Made by a program: the position numbers and the translations under genes. Shown piece by piece: positions 35,818-46,148 of a stretch of DNA of 64,000 nucleotides (position 1 is the stretch's first letter; each line of letters starts with the position of its first letter). The notes beneath the pieces were generated by a model. The model saw only the letters and a list, made by a program, of their open reading frames with translations, searched no databases and was not told the origin of the DNA. This DNA is from G963556115 sp963666605 (GTDB lineage: Bacteria; Planctomycetota; SZUA-567), in the NCBI GenBank assembly GCA_965140405.1, contig OZ223208.1, forward strand, positions 558,001 to 622,000. The letters run 5' to 3'.

Positions 35818-36770
35818 CTTTATTGTTGTGCAGTAACACTAGGGTATGTGGCAGCAAAATTATTGATCTTGTAAATTCTAAGATTTTTAATTCAGAATAA
35901 AGTAAAAAAACAGCCTCATCGCAATCTCAAGAATGTCTCTCTTTGAACTTCAATCACTTATTGCTATAAGAAAGTAATAAAGAAAGAATCACCTATTCCT
36001 GTCATTACAAATCAGTTCAACCTAGAGCATATAGCCCCACCAAATCCGCGTCATTTGATGGCATTTGCGATGGCATCAAGACCAACACATTAAATCTAAA
36101 ACAATACGACAAAAGAATTACATAAACATTTACATATCTTGAGAGTCAACCAAACTCAATACACACACTTCGTTATCATTAAAATAATATACCTACCCTT
36201 TATTAAATGAATAAATTCACCACAAGTAAATACAAGCTAAGCTATTTTACATTTTTTAAAACAGGAGATAGGTTCTAAAGAATTAATTATGAAAATTAAG
36301 TCATTAAATAATAAATGCATAACTAACAACAATAATGAAATTCCGACTAAATGGACGCGTTCCAGTGAGAATCTAAGTTTTGAGAGGAGTTATTTTATTA
36401 CCTAGCGATATGGACACAATTATACTAAATGGAGAATCAAATGAATTGATAGAAAAATTATACTAGATAACACAAAAATGCCTACAGGACATTGGGACTC
36501 ATGGTTTAAAAAGAATACCTTTATTGCCTTAGCCACCACTCCCAATGATCAAGGTGAATACGCTACTCAGATGCGCTTAAAATATTATCCGTAAAATTAC
36601 CCTCAGAGACACCACTCGTTGAAAATAAATAATCTATGGTCTTCTTGAATATGAAACTTGCAATAAAACTAAATATTGTCTTCCCAATAGCTCTTATTGA
36701 TAATTCTAAACTTGTAGATGCTGAATAAAATATGCGCCCACTACCATAATAAAAAACAACTTAACAAGAT
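35818..36770. other. Long non-coding region with a diverged repeat and gene remnants
   Basis: 35842-36061 is a diverged copy of 14921-15090. At about 36252-36276 TTAAAACAGGAGATAGGTTC is very close to a stretch of the decayed integrase at 25696, so another integrase scrap may lie here. At about 36400-36595 a frame reads ILDNTKMPTGHWDSWFKKNT and then FIALATTPNDQGEYATQMRL, with a stop further upstream. It looks like an old gene of unknown family. Confidence 0.5.
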
Positions 36771-39077
36771 TCAACAAGATAAAATACTTTGTATTATTTT
36801 ACTCAAATCTGTACTTTTATAAGGTTTTCTAATATAACCACAAAGACCGGCTTTTTTCATTCCTTCAACATCCTCATCACGAGTAAATCCAGAAGCTAAA
36901 ACAACACGAACGTCAGAATCAATTTCCTTAAGTGCTTTAAAACAATCACTACCATTCATTACTGGCATAATCATATCAAGAAGCACCAAATCAATATCAT
37001 TATGATTATTAGCAAATATCTCAAGCCCCTCTTTTCCATTCTCAGCAACAACCACATTGTAACCAAGATTTTCTAAAATAGCTGAAGCAGTTTTACGCAT
37101 TATCAACTCATCATCAACTACAAGTATTTTACCGCACCCAGAAACAAGCTGGGGCTCTTCTGATGAAGGATATTTTGTATCATTAATAGTCAAAGGTAAG
37201 AAAATATGAAAGACTGTCCCTACTCCAACTTCACTATGAACGCTGATTGCTCCCTGATGCTGTTGAACAGCTCCATAGACAACAGCCAAGCCTAGCCCAG
37301 TCCCTTTACCATCAAGTTTAGTTGTAAAGAATGGTTCAAAAATATGTTGTAAATCCTGAACATTAATTCCGTATCCCGTATCACTAAATTTAATTTCGAT
37401 ATATTTTCCTGGTTTAATATTAAACAAACTTGATTTACAATATGCACTATCCAACTCTATAACGCTAGTAAAAATATGGATCAATCCGCCTTCAGGCATA
37501 GCATGTGAAGAGTTGATACCAAGATTTAGAAAGATCGCTTGAAGTTGTGAAATATCACCAAGTATAACTCTCTCTTCAGCTGTAAATTCATATTCAATTT
37601 TAATGCGACGGTCAATAGTATTCTCGAGTAATGAAATTGTCTCTAGGAGGGTATCATGCACATTAATTTCTGAAGAACCAATCTTTTGCTTGCGAGCAAA
37701 AGCAAGTATTTTTTTTATCAACTCAGTAGCACGGTCTGCTGCCTCGAGAATCATTTTATTATATTGCCTATATTTTGGATCACCGTCAGGACACATTTCA
37801 ATTAGTTCTGCGGCTCCAATAATACCACCAAGTATATTATTGAAGTCATGCGCTATACCACCAGCAAGCTGCCCGATAGCATCCATCTTTTGAGACTGAC
37901 GAAGTTGCTCCTGTAGCGCATATTCATTAGAGACATCTCGAAAAACTAATACGACACCAATGATCACTCCATCATCATTTTTAATTGGAGCAGCAGAATC
38001 AGATATTTGACACTCTGAAGAATCATTACTAATTAAAATTTTATGATTAGTAAGCTCAACAATTTCTCCAGTTTTTAACACTTTTTCTATTGGATTAACC
38101 TGAGGTTTACGAGTCAAAGCATTAACAATATTATAAATATCAACAAGTCGCCTTCCATTTACTTCTTCAAATGAATATCCACACAACTTTTCAGCTATAG
38201 GGTTCATCCTAGTTATTCTACCATTGATATCAGTTGCAATTACAGCATCACCAATAGAGTTCAGAGTGACCCGCAATTTTTTTTCTGCTTCCTTGCGTTC
38301 AAAGACTTCAACATTAAGATCACTAATTTGTTGCCGAATAGCAGAACGCATAATATCAAAACTTCGTGCAAGCGTTCCAACCTCATCTCCTGTATCAAGA
38401 TCAATTTTTTCTTCTAAATTTCCTTTTGCAATTTCAGTTGTAATCTTTGTTAATGTAAGTATTGGCTTTGTCAGTTTTGTAATAACAAATGCGAGAACTA
38501 TCAACATCACTGTAGTTCCTATCGATAAGATAAGAATAAGGATATTATGTGACTTTCGCGCACTTGCATATTTTATATCTAACGGTACTGTATAACAAAT
38601 AATCCAGCCCCATGGTGCAAATTTCTTATAGATATACCACCTTTTCTTTCCTGAGTTAGTAAAAACAAAATCGCCACTATCTTCAGAAAAAAGTTCATTA
38701 GAATCTTCCAATAGCTGCAGAAAATTATCATCACTTCCCAAAAGTGGTTGCATTACTATCGTATTATCTATATTAAGAATAAAAGGATATACTGTTGGAT
38801 TTTGTTCACTGTAATAGGTCTCTTTTAAACTTGCTATCACATTACGCTTAAAATCTTTAGAATATGCTTCAACCATCCCTGTCATCTGTAGACGTTCATT
38901 CGCTTTGCTAAGTGCACTATAAATCACACCCATTTTCTCTGCATAAACAGCGTCCTGACTTTGATCTATAACCTCTGTAATATGCTTATCAGCAACAAGA
39001 AGAATACATATATATGTAATTAAGCAGACTGTAATTATCAAAGACAACAACTTGGATGTTATCGATTTGAGTATCAT
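36771..39077 (-). CDS. Hybrid sensor histidine kinase (sensor-HAMP-PAS-HisKA-HATPase-REC)
   Basis: A 768-residue membrane kinase. TM1 at about residues 5-25, a periplasmic sensor of about 150 residues (Cache-like, by size and pattern), TM2 ILILILSIGTTVMLIVLAFV near 180, HAMP (LTKPILTLTKITTEIAKGNL), PAS (TLNSIGDAVIATDINGRIT), HisKA with the phospho-His in GGIAHDFNNILGGIIGAAEL, ATPase (SDTGYGINVQDLQHIFEPFF, GKGTGLGLAVVYG) and a receiver with Asp in LVLLDMIMPVMNGSD and Lys in YIRKPYKS. The ATG at 39077 is preferred over an upstream TTG at 39107. No partner gene is adjacent, so its output is unknown. Confidence 0.9.
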   Translation of the reverse strand: MILKSITSKLLSLIITVCLITYICILLVADKHITEVIDQSQDAVYAEKMGVIYSALSKANERLQMTGMVEAYSKDFKRNVIASLKETYYSEQNPTVYPFILNIDNTIVMQPLLGSDDNFLQLLEDSNELFSEDSGDFVFTNSGKKRWYIYKKFAPWGWIICYTVPLDIKYASARKSHNILILILSIGTTVMLIVLAFVITKLTKPILTLTKITTEIAKGNLEEKIDLDTGDEVGTLARSFDIMRSAIRQQISDLNVEVFERKEAEKKLRVTLNSIGDAVIATDINGRITRMNPIAEKLCGYSFEEVNGRRLVDIYNIVNALTRKPQVNPIEKVLKTGEIVELTNHKILISNDSSECQISDSAAPIKNDDGVIIGVVLVFRDVSNEYALQEQLRQSQKMDAIGQLAGGIAHDFNNILGGIIGAAELIEMCPDGDPKYRQYNKMILEAADRATELIKKILAFARKQKIGSSEINVHDTLLETISLLENTIDRRIKIEYEFTAEERVILGDISQLQAIFLNLGINSSHAMPEGGLIHIFTSVIELDSAYCKSSLFNIKPGKYIEIKFSDTGYGINVQDLQHIFEPFFTTKLDGKGTGLGLAVVYGAVQQHQGAISVHSEVGVGTVFHIFLPLTINDTKYPSSEEPQLVSGCGKILVVDDELIMRKTASAILENLGYNVVVAENGKEGLEIFANNHNDIDLVLLDMIMPVMNGSDCFKALKEIDSDVRVVLASGFTRDEDVEGMKKAGLCGYIRKPYKSTDLSKIIQSILSC

Positions 39078-40089
39078 TTTTATCTGATTCTTTCTATAAG
39101 TTGACAAATTATGGAAATGTTTTATAAATTAACAAATACATGCTATTTAGCTTAAAAACTTAATATATCTATTACATCTTATATCACGGTACTATAAATT
39201 GGTTGAATAAAATGCCCGCATATTTCTCTTCTTATTTTTATATTCATTATAGTACAACTTTATGCTATTCTTGTCAAATAATTCATAAAAACTTGGCTAC
39301 TTCATATCTATTCTGTTACTGCTATGCAGTAAATTTTCACCATATAACTCTATCTATAACCTATCAGACAACAACTACCAAATGCTAGAATCCGATAAAA
39401 TCCTAAGATAGTGGCTTTCTTAGTAGTACTTAATATATGAAATACAATTAGCCTCACTTATAAATTACTCATATTATGAATAAAATAAAATAGTGCTATC
39501 TAAAGACGACCTACCCCTCTACAGAACTTATTATCGTAAAACTTTTAACTTAGAGTTTAGCAACACACAATATTATTTGTTTTCGACTAATTATTTACTT
39601 GACAGCATTTTATTATTATGAGTTAATAATAATTATAGACTAATTCTTTTTGTGCTACAACATTTAATTTAAATTTTAAGTTCCACCTGCTGTGAGGTTA
39701 CAAATTATGAATAATAAATTAGTCCATAACTCCCTGCCAAGAATGCTAAACCTAGCTCATATAGATGTTATAAGTGCATCCCAAATACAACAGCAAGTAT
39801 AAATAGTTTTTATATAAATCTTTAATGCATTTTGTACATTATTCTTATTTAAAGAGGATTCTTTAATCGCAACGCAAAACTACATATCAAAATAATCCTG
39901 AAGTCGAGATAAACAAAAATATATCGAAACAAAAAGGACATCACAAATACAAAAATTATATAAGCAGGAGTATTATACCTGCTGCTTTTACCTGAGTAGC
40001 CGTAGTTAATACTAGACCTAGTAAACGTTAAAGTGAAAAGGGAAACCCATAATTACGTTTAATAGTAAGTGAACTTTTACACAACTATA
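39078..40089. other. Long non-coding region upstream of the cheW remnant
   Basis: About 1 kb with no firm gene. A 31-codon frame at 39707-39802 (MNNKLVHNSLPRMLNLAHID, then VISASQIQQQV) has GAGG upstream but no recognisable product. Another short open frame at 39203-39388 looks like chance. Confidence 0.45.
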
Positions 40090-40561
40090 AAAATGGAAAA
40101 GCGACGAATACTATTAAAATTTTTGATCTCAATGCACAGCTAGATACTTATGAGGATACAATTGAAAATATGTATTCAACCTTTGATCTTGGAAACGAAG
40201 TATAATGGAATTAGCGTTTAGCTTGCTAAAGAAATTATCTGCATTCACCATACAGACATGCTGGAATTTTTCTGAGGTATCGTTAATCTAAGAGGACAGG
40301 TCATACCAGTTATAGATATAAGGCGTATATTATTAATGACGCGAGAGACTACGATGAAAAAACCTGCAATACTGCATTAAATATTACCACTATACAACTT
40401 GGACTTGTGGTAGCTACTGTCACTGAAGTCGTGAGAATAGAACCTACACCGATATCATCTCCTCCAAGAGTTCCAATGCACATTCTGCTAGGTATATAAA
40501 AGTGATGGGTAAAATTAGAGAAGATATCATAATATTGCCTGATGGTGAAACGACTTTGTAA
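40090..40561 (+). pseudogene. cheW: Decayed cheW (chemotaxis coupling protein)
   Basis: Translated across at least one frameshift (near 40201) and internal stops, the sequence reads QLDTYEDTIENMYSTFDLGN, YGISV-LAKEIICIHHTDML, GIVNLRGQVIPVIDIRRIF, YDEKTCNTALNITTIQLGLV and VATVTEVVRIEPTPISSPPR, ending GKIREDIIILPDGETTL. This is the full CheW pattern, including the hallmark GIVNLRGQVIPVIDIR. The stops and the frameshift mean no intact protein is made. It lies directly before the chemoreceptor at 40647, so the pair was once a chemotaxis operon. Confidence 0.85.
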
Positions 40562-40646
40562 AGAGGAAACAATACGATTTGAGCAACAAGAGATTTTGCT
40601 CGGTATCTTTTGGTTAATTTCTTTGTATTCTAAAATGGAGATCAAC

Positions 40647-42803
40647 ATGAAAATTAAAACAAAATTATTTTTAGGATTTGGAATTATTATAGTTCTTCTG
40701 ATTGCTATGGGAGTTGGTGGATTATATGGTCTAACCGAACTATCAAGCGGTATAAATAGTGTAGATAGATATATGAAGATGACAGGGGAAATTGCAACAG
40801 GTAGAAATGGCGTAGGAAACATGGAAGCGGCTTCTCTAAGAATGATGGTATACAACAATAAAGAGTATTATGATAAAGCAACAAATAGACGTGATCAAGC
40901 TATATTAGGATTTAAAAATGCTCAAAACTTAATGAAGAACCAGAGCAATAGAGATGAATCTGTAGATGTTCAAAAGCGTGTAAATAGCTATTATGAATCA
41001 ATAGACGGGTGGTGGAAATTACGTTTAGAAAGAGATGTATTGACTAAGCAATTAGACAAAGATGCTGAGGATATTGTCCAATTGCTTACGGGGCTTATTG
41101 ATAGTGGCAGAAGTAATGCTGAGGAGAGAGCAAAAGAAAACAATGGCAACATAAGCCTTGATAGGTTTAATAGAAATACGATTTATGTTGGAGCAAGAAA
41201 CGCTCTATATAGAGCGCTAATAGCCCAAGGAAGGGTAAGAAAAGCTATTTTAAAAGATCAAATAATTGAAGCCGCTAAAGTATGGGAGGGTGAAATTAAC
41301 ACTGGAGTAGAACGTTTGCAAAATGCCTATGAAATCGCATCTGAGACTAATAAAGATATTATTATTAAAGCTCAAACGGCTATGAAAAATTATGATAGCA
41401 TTAGGGAAAAATTTGTTACGCTAGGACTAGAGATGGCTCAAAAAAGTGCTGAAATGAGGACAAGCAGGAATGACACAATGCCAATTGTTAGAAATATCAG
41501 AGATTCTGTATCCGCAAGATCTGAAACTGCTGTTAGCTATGCAATTAGTGACGCAGATAAGATGATAACAATAATTACTATTCTAATGATTTTTGCGATC
41601 GCTCTTGGATGTATTACAGCATTGACCCTTACAAGAGCAATTGTAAAACCTGTAATGGCTGTTTTGGCAGGAGCAGAAAAGGTGGCTGTTGGAGACCTTG
41701 ATATACACCTCAATGAAGGTAAGGATGAAATGGGCATGATGGGAGAGGGATTAAATAAAATGATTGGTCAACTCCAGCATCGTGCAGTCCTAGCAAAACA
41801 AATTGCTTCAGGTAATTTACTTGTAGATGTTGATATTGCATCAAATAAAGACGAATTTGGAAATGCCTTTGCAGAGATGGTTGACAATTTAAACGAAATC
41901 ATGGGAAATGTTATTGACGCAACAACTCAAGTTGCTGCTGGGGCATCACAAGTTAGTAGCGCTTCGCAAGCTCTATCACAAGGAGCTACAGAGTCTGCTG
42001 CATCCTTAGAAGAGATCACAGCTTCTATGACCCAACTTGGAGGGCAGACGGCTGCAAATGCAGAGAATGCAACCCAAGTAAACCAACTTGCAGCAGAGGC
42101 AGCAAAAGTTACTACTGCTGGACAAGAAAAGATGAACCAAATGACTAAATCAATGGTAAAAATCAGTTCAAATGCAGAGCAAACAAGTAAGGTAATTAAG
42201 ACTATTGATGATATTGCATTCCAAACGAACCTACTCGCGCTAAATGCGGCTGTAGAAGCGGCAAGAGCCGGCATACATGGTAAAGGGTTTGCAGTAGTTG
42301 CAGAAGAGGTTAGAAACCTAGCAGCTCGTAGTGCAAAAGCAGCAGCTGAAACAACCGAGCTTATAGAAAACAGTAATAAAGAGATACAAGATGGTGTCGT
42401 CATCTCTGAACAAACAGCAGAAGCACTAAATGAAATTGCTGTTAATATATCTAAGACATCTGATCTCGTTGGTGAAATTGCTGCTGCATCAAGTGAACAA
42501 GCACAAGGTATCTCACAGATAAATACCGGTCTAGTACAAGTTGATACAGTAACTCAACATAATACAGCAAATGCAGAAGAGACGGCAAGCGCAGCAGAGG
42601 AGATGTCAGCGCAAGCTGCTATGCTACAAAACCTTGTTAGCAGGTTTAAACTTAAGAAGCAGTATGCAAGTACTGTAAACAAAGAAATACCCCATAAATC
42701 GCAACCAGCTGATCTTGACTTTATGAACGATAATCGCCATGCGGAAATAGTAAGTCCAAATGAACAAATAGCTCTTGATGATAGTGAGTTTGGCAAGTTT
42801 TAA
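40647..42803 (+). CDS. Methyl-accepting chemotaxis protein
   Basis: A 718-residue inner-membrane chemoreceptor. TM1 near residues 7-30 (LFLGFGIIIVLLIAMGVGGL), a long helical periplasmic domain to about residue 300 (helical bimodular, HBM-like, by size), TM2 near 305-328 (IITILMIFAIALGCITALTL), HAMP, then a cytoplasmic signalling domain with the invariant tip DIAFQTNLLALNAAVEAARA and methylation-type helices on either side. GGAG six bases before the ATG at 40647 sets the start. The frame runs 35 codons further back into the cheW remnant. There is no C-terminal CheR-docking pentapeptide. Intact, while the adjacent cheW is broken. Confidence 0.92.
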   Translation: MKIKTKLFLGFGIIIVLLIAMGVGGLYGLTELSSGINSVDRYMKMTGEIATGRNGVGNMEAASLRMMVYNNKEYYDKATNRRDQAILGFKNAQNLMKNQSNRDESVDVQKRVNSYYESIDGWWKLRLERDVLTKQLDKDAEDIVQLLTGLIDSGRSNAEERAKENNGNISLDRFNRNTIYVGARNALYRALIAQGRVRKAILKDQIIEAAKVWEGEINTGVERLQNAYEIASETNKDIIIKAQTAMKNYDSIREKFVTLGLEMAQKSAEMRTSRNDTMPIVRNIRDSVSARSETAVSYAISDADKMITIITILMIFAIALGCITALTLTRAIVKPVMAVLAGAEKVAVGDLDIHLNEGKDEMGMMGEGLNKMIGQLQHRAVLAKQIASGNLLVDVDIASNKDEFGNAFAEMVDNLNEIMGNVIDATTQVAAGASQVSSASQALSQGATESAASLEEITASMTQLGGQTAANAENATQVNQLAAEAAKVTTAGQEKMNQMTKSMVKISSNAEQTSKVIKTIDDIAFQTNLLALNAAVEAARAGIHGKGFAVVAEEVRNLAARSAKAAAETTELIENSNKEIQDGVVISEQTAEALNEIAVNISKTSDLVGEIAAASSEQAQGISQINTGLVQVDTVTQHNTANAEETASAAEEMSAQAAMLQNLVSRFKLKKQYASTVNKEIPHKSQPADLDFMNDNRHAEIVSPNEQIALDDSEFGKF

Positions 42804-42827
42804 ATAACCACAAATGTCATTTATTTT

Positions 42828-42861
42828 ATTTGCCCTATTAACCAATGTTAGTAGGGCAAAT
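42828..42861. terminator. Hairpin after the chemoreceptor gene
   Basis: ATTTGCCCTA and TAGGGCAAAT form a 10-bp stem with a 14-base loop, 25 bases after the stop. There is no strong T-run on the plus strand, so it is a weak or processed terminator. Confidence 0.5.
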
Positions 42862-42964
42862 ACAAACAGCAGGAGCTCATGCAAAAACAGTAGCCACTTT
42901 TTCTTAGCCGTTCAAAACCTAAACTTTAGCCAAATCCCAAGTTGCTAAACTACTATCAGCATAC

Positions 42965-45694
42965 TTAGTGATCCTCAACATAAGCAATAAAGTCATTGAG
43001 TGGGAGTGGGCGACTATAATAATATCCCTGAATACAATTACAGCCTATAGACTTAAGATAGTCAACATGCTCTTTTGTTTCAGCTCCTTCTGTAATAACT
43101 TTCAAGTTTAGGGCTTTAGTTATATTTGTTATAACTCTAGCCATTTCTCCCTTATCTGCATGAGGGTAATCCTTAATGAAGCTTCTATCGATTTTGATTT
43201 TGTCTACCTTGAGTACTTTTAGGTAGCTAAGGGAAGAGAAACCTGTACCAAAGTCATCTAAGGCAACACTAACACCTAACGATTTAAATTCAGCAAGTTT
43301 ATCATTTATAACATTAATATCATCCACAAATATAGATTCAGTAATTTCTATTTCAAAATTATCAAGATCGAGATCATATTCCTCAGATTTCCTAGTGAAC
43401 TCTGACACCAAATTATTATCCTTAAACTGTAAAGGTGAGATATTTATCGACACAGTAAATTCTTGAGAAAAAAGCCTTTTTATTTCAGAAATATCCTTGA
43501 ATACCTGACCGATTAACCAGTACCCTATGTCTGTAATTAACCCTGAACTCTCCGCAATAGGTATAAATACGGCAGGTGAGACGGTGCCCAGTTCAGGGCT
43601 ATTCCAACGCATTAGAGCTTCAGCGCCTACAATCTTGCTATTGGTCGAATCTACCTGCGGCTGATAGTATACGGATAGTTCATTATTAATTATAGCAGAG
43701 CGAAGAAGCTGGTTCATCCTCTCTTTCTCTTTTAACTCTCTCTTTAAATCAGAACTGTAGTACAGGTACGATGTACCCTTTTGTTTGCGTATGTGCTCAA
43801 GAGCAATGTAAGCATTATTTATCAGCTCACTAGCTGTTTTGCTGTTATCTGGATAAACCGATATCCCTGACTTAATATCAAAAAATAACATTTTATCATT
43901 AACGTTGTAAGATTGCTGACTATTTGTAAGAAATTTTGTCAAGAATTTATCAATATCTACACCCACATCAGAAGAACAGATGCCAAGTACAAACAAACTC
44001 TTACTGATCTGTGCAATAAAATCATCAGGTGCCAAAATACTTTTAATGCTTGTAATAAAGTTATTAATTAATTGTTGTTGATTATGACTTTCACTAAGAA
44101 GAAGGGTACTGAAATTAGTAATCGAAAAACATATTACTGTAAGCTTCTTATCAGTAGACTTTATGCTTTTATCAATTAACACCTTGAGTAAGTTTTCATT
44201 AGGTAAATTTGTTTCTGGATTATAATTTTTAAAAAGTGTGGCATTCTTTTGCACTTCTTTTATGGCTGTCAGATCTGAAAAAACACCTATATACTTCTCA
44301 ACAAAATTCGAACTCTTCTTATAAACAGCAAAAATACTAAGCTTTTTGGGGTATAGTATCTTATCCTTCTTTCTATCCCATAACTCTCCGTGCCAATACC
44401 CTGTCGTATTGATACTATCCCACATATCTTTGTAGAATGACTCTGATTGTTTGCCAGATTTGAAGTGACTAGTCTTGAGTCCAAGTACTTCACTCTGCGT
44501 ATAACCTGTTATCTTTTCAAATGATTTGTTTACATATGTTATTCTAGTATTACTGTCTGTTATTACAACCGCGTCATTTGTCTCCGTAGCAATTCTGATT
44601 GCTATGTCAAGCTCACTCCTACTCTTAATATAATAGTGGTAAAGGACAACAAAAACAAAGAGCAGAATGCATATACCTGCAAGTATCAGTATGTCCACTA
44701 ATTTCACCCCAAACAAAAAATTACGCTGGGTGAATGGTAAGTGTTTTGCATTAAAACTTGAGATGATTACCCATGAGTATTTATTACTATTCATTGCTCT
44801 AATATTTTTTAGAGGATAAATCTTTAAGAAAATGCTAACGACCCCATCTTTTTCAAATGATCCCGAATTTGCTGAGTTTATAAGCTTCCAAAATTCAGGA
44901 TTATCATGGCTAACATTATTATAATCCATATCTTCAAACATAAAGCCAAAAGTATAATCACTATTACTGCTATAAAGATAGTATCCATCGTCATTTACAA
45001 GAGAAGTATCTATAAATCCATAGTCTTGATCACCAAGCTGGTGTGAAAACTCATTTAAAATGTCTTCACAGAGATAGTTGAGTACTAGAATTCCTTTAAA
45101 TACATTCCACTTATTATAAAGTGGAGTTGCAATTCTGATAACAGGTTTCAAGGGATATTCTATTACATCTCGCTCAATGTTTAAATCCATAGGAGAAACA
45201 TAGATGCTCATTTTATCTAATTTTATGGTGTCTTGAAAATATGAACTATTTTTTTTACTTTGAAGAAGTTCTGGGGAAACAAGAGTCGTTATGCCATTTG
45301 AATAATCAACCCTTATCGTTTCCATGCCAGCCTGATTGATAAGCTCTATCCAGTCAAATTCCTTTGTACTACTCTGAAATCGTAATAAAAGCTGTTCGAC
45401 TTCATAAAAATTCTTTGGCGTTGAGGAGTTTAAGTAGGCAGTAAATTCGCCAGAATTCTTAAGAAACGAAATAGTGGAATTTAGATCCTTAAAAACCTCT
45501 TCTATTGAAATTGAAAGTGATTTCAAATGCTGCTTTTCAACTTCAACGAGAAGTTCTTTATTTTTTGCTAGCTCCCTGCTATCAAGAAATAAATTTATGA
45601 AGAGAAAGAGAGCAATAACTGGCAAAGCAATGAGTACATAGCTTCTTAAAATACATTTTATATTTAAATCACCTTTCCAGTCTGTCTTATTCAT
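42965..45694 (-). CDS. Membrane sensor with PAS, degenerate GGDEF and EAL domains (c-di-GMP phosphodiesterase)
   Basis: A 909-residue protein. TM1 at about 15-36, an extracytoplasmic sensor of nearly 300 residues (dCache-like: RIDYSNGITTLV, PVIRIATPLYNKWNVFKGIL), TM2 near 333-353, PAS (DAVVITDSNTRITYVNKSFE), a GGDEF-type domain that lacks the GGDEF motif (ISKSLFVLGI at that place), and an EAL domain with EALMRW, NISPLQF, EITES, DDFGTGFSSLSYL, KIDRSFI and QGYYYSRPL. The EAL catalytic residues seem intact, so it should break down cyclic di-GMP while the cyclase half is inactive. It is a single gene next to a chemoreceptor, so a role in motility or attachment is plausible. Confidence 0.9.
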   Translation of the reverse strand: MNKTDWKGDLNIKCILRSYVLIALPVIALFLFINLFLDSRELAKNKELLVEVEKQHLKSLSISIEEVFKDLNSTISFLKNSGEFTAYLNSSTPKNFYEVEQLLLRFQSSTKEFDWIELINQAGMETIRVDYSNGITTLVSPELLQSKKNSSYFQDTIKLDKMSIYVSPMDLNIERDVIEYPLKPVIRIATPLYNKWNVFKGILVLNYLCEDILNEFSHQLGDQDYGFIDTSLVNDDGYYLYSSNSDYTFGFMFEDMDYNNVSHDNPEFWKLINSANSGSFEKDGVVSIFLKIYPLKNIRAMNSNKYSWVIISSFNAKHLPFTQRNFLFGVKLVDILILAGICILLFVFVVLYHYYIKSRSELDIAIRIATETNDAVVITDSNTRITYVNKSFEKITGYTQSEVLGLKTSHFKSGKQSESFYKDMWDSINTTGYWHGELWDRKKDKILYPKKLSIFAVYKKSSNFVEKYIGVFSDLTAIKEVQKNATLFKNYNPETNLPNENLLKVLIDKSIKSTDKKLTVICFSITNFSTLLLSESHNQQQLINNFITSIKSILAPDDFIAQISKSLFVLGICSSDVGVDIDKFLTKFLTNSQQSYNVNDKMLFFDIKSGISVYPDNSKTASELINNAYIALEHIRKQKGTSYLYYSSDLKRELKEKERMNQLLRSAIINNELSVYYQPQVDSTNSKIVGAEALMRWNSPELGTVSPAVFIPIAESSGLITDIGYWLIGQVFKDISEIKRLFSQEFTVSINISPLQFKDNNLVSEFTRKSEEYDLDLDNFEIEITESIFVDDINVINDKLAEFKSLGVSVALDDFGTGFSSLSYLKVLKVDKIKIDRSFIKDYPHADKGEMARVITNITKALNLKVITEGAETKEHVDYLKSIGCNCIQGYYYSRPLPLNDFIAYVEDH

Positions 45695-46148
45695 AATTCA
45701 TATTTCCAGTATACAGGGTATTATTATAATAAATTCTAATTTACTATAATATCATACCCAATATTTTACAGCCGTGCAAGAATATTATGTATTGTAAATA
45801 TAGCTGCAACTAGTTAGTATTTTTTATATATAGTTACACTAAAATAACCTCACACCTGAAAGTAATTTTATGTTACGCCCCCTTGGATAATAGTAATAAA
45901 ATTAATACTTTTCTTGGTATATATGACATGGCGTGCTACATGTGTTCTACAATTGAACCATGATTAACGGTATGACAAGAAGGCTTATAAAGTCACATGC
46001 TAGACCTGAATTTAACTTCAAGCTGCTTCAGTTATATTACTATCATGTAGAGAATTAGACCACAATTAAATTGTCTCAAATATATCCGAAACGAAAAGCT
46101 CTCAATCGTTAGATAACCGTATATTTATCCTTATGCTTTATACATTGG
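45695..46148. other. Intergenic region
   Basis: There are 454 AT-rich bases with no gene, repeat or hairpin that I can support. The promoter of the EAL protein gene is expected at its left side. Confidence 0.5.

Noticed and set aside
39203..39388. 61-codon open frame upstream of the chemotaxis region
   Set aside because: Composition (Tyr/Cys/Thr-rich) is that of random AT-rich sequence and there is no ribosome site.
41927..42403. 158-codon open frame on the minus strand
   Set aside because: It is antisense to the chemoreceptor signalling domain; the Ala/Ser-rich product is the mirror of coiled-coil codons.
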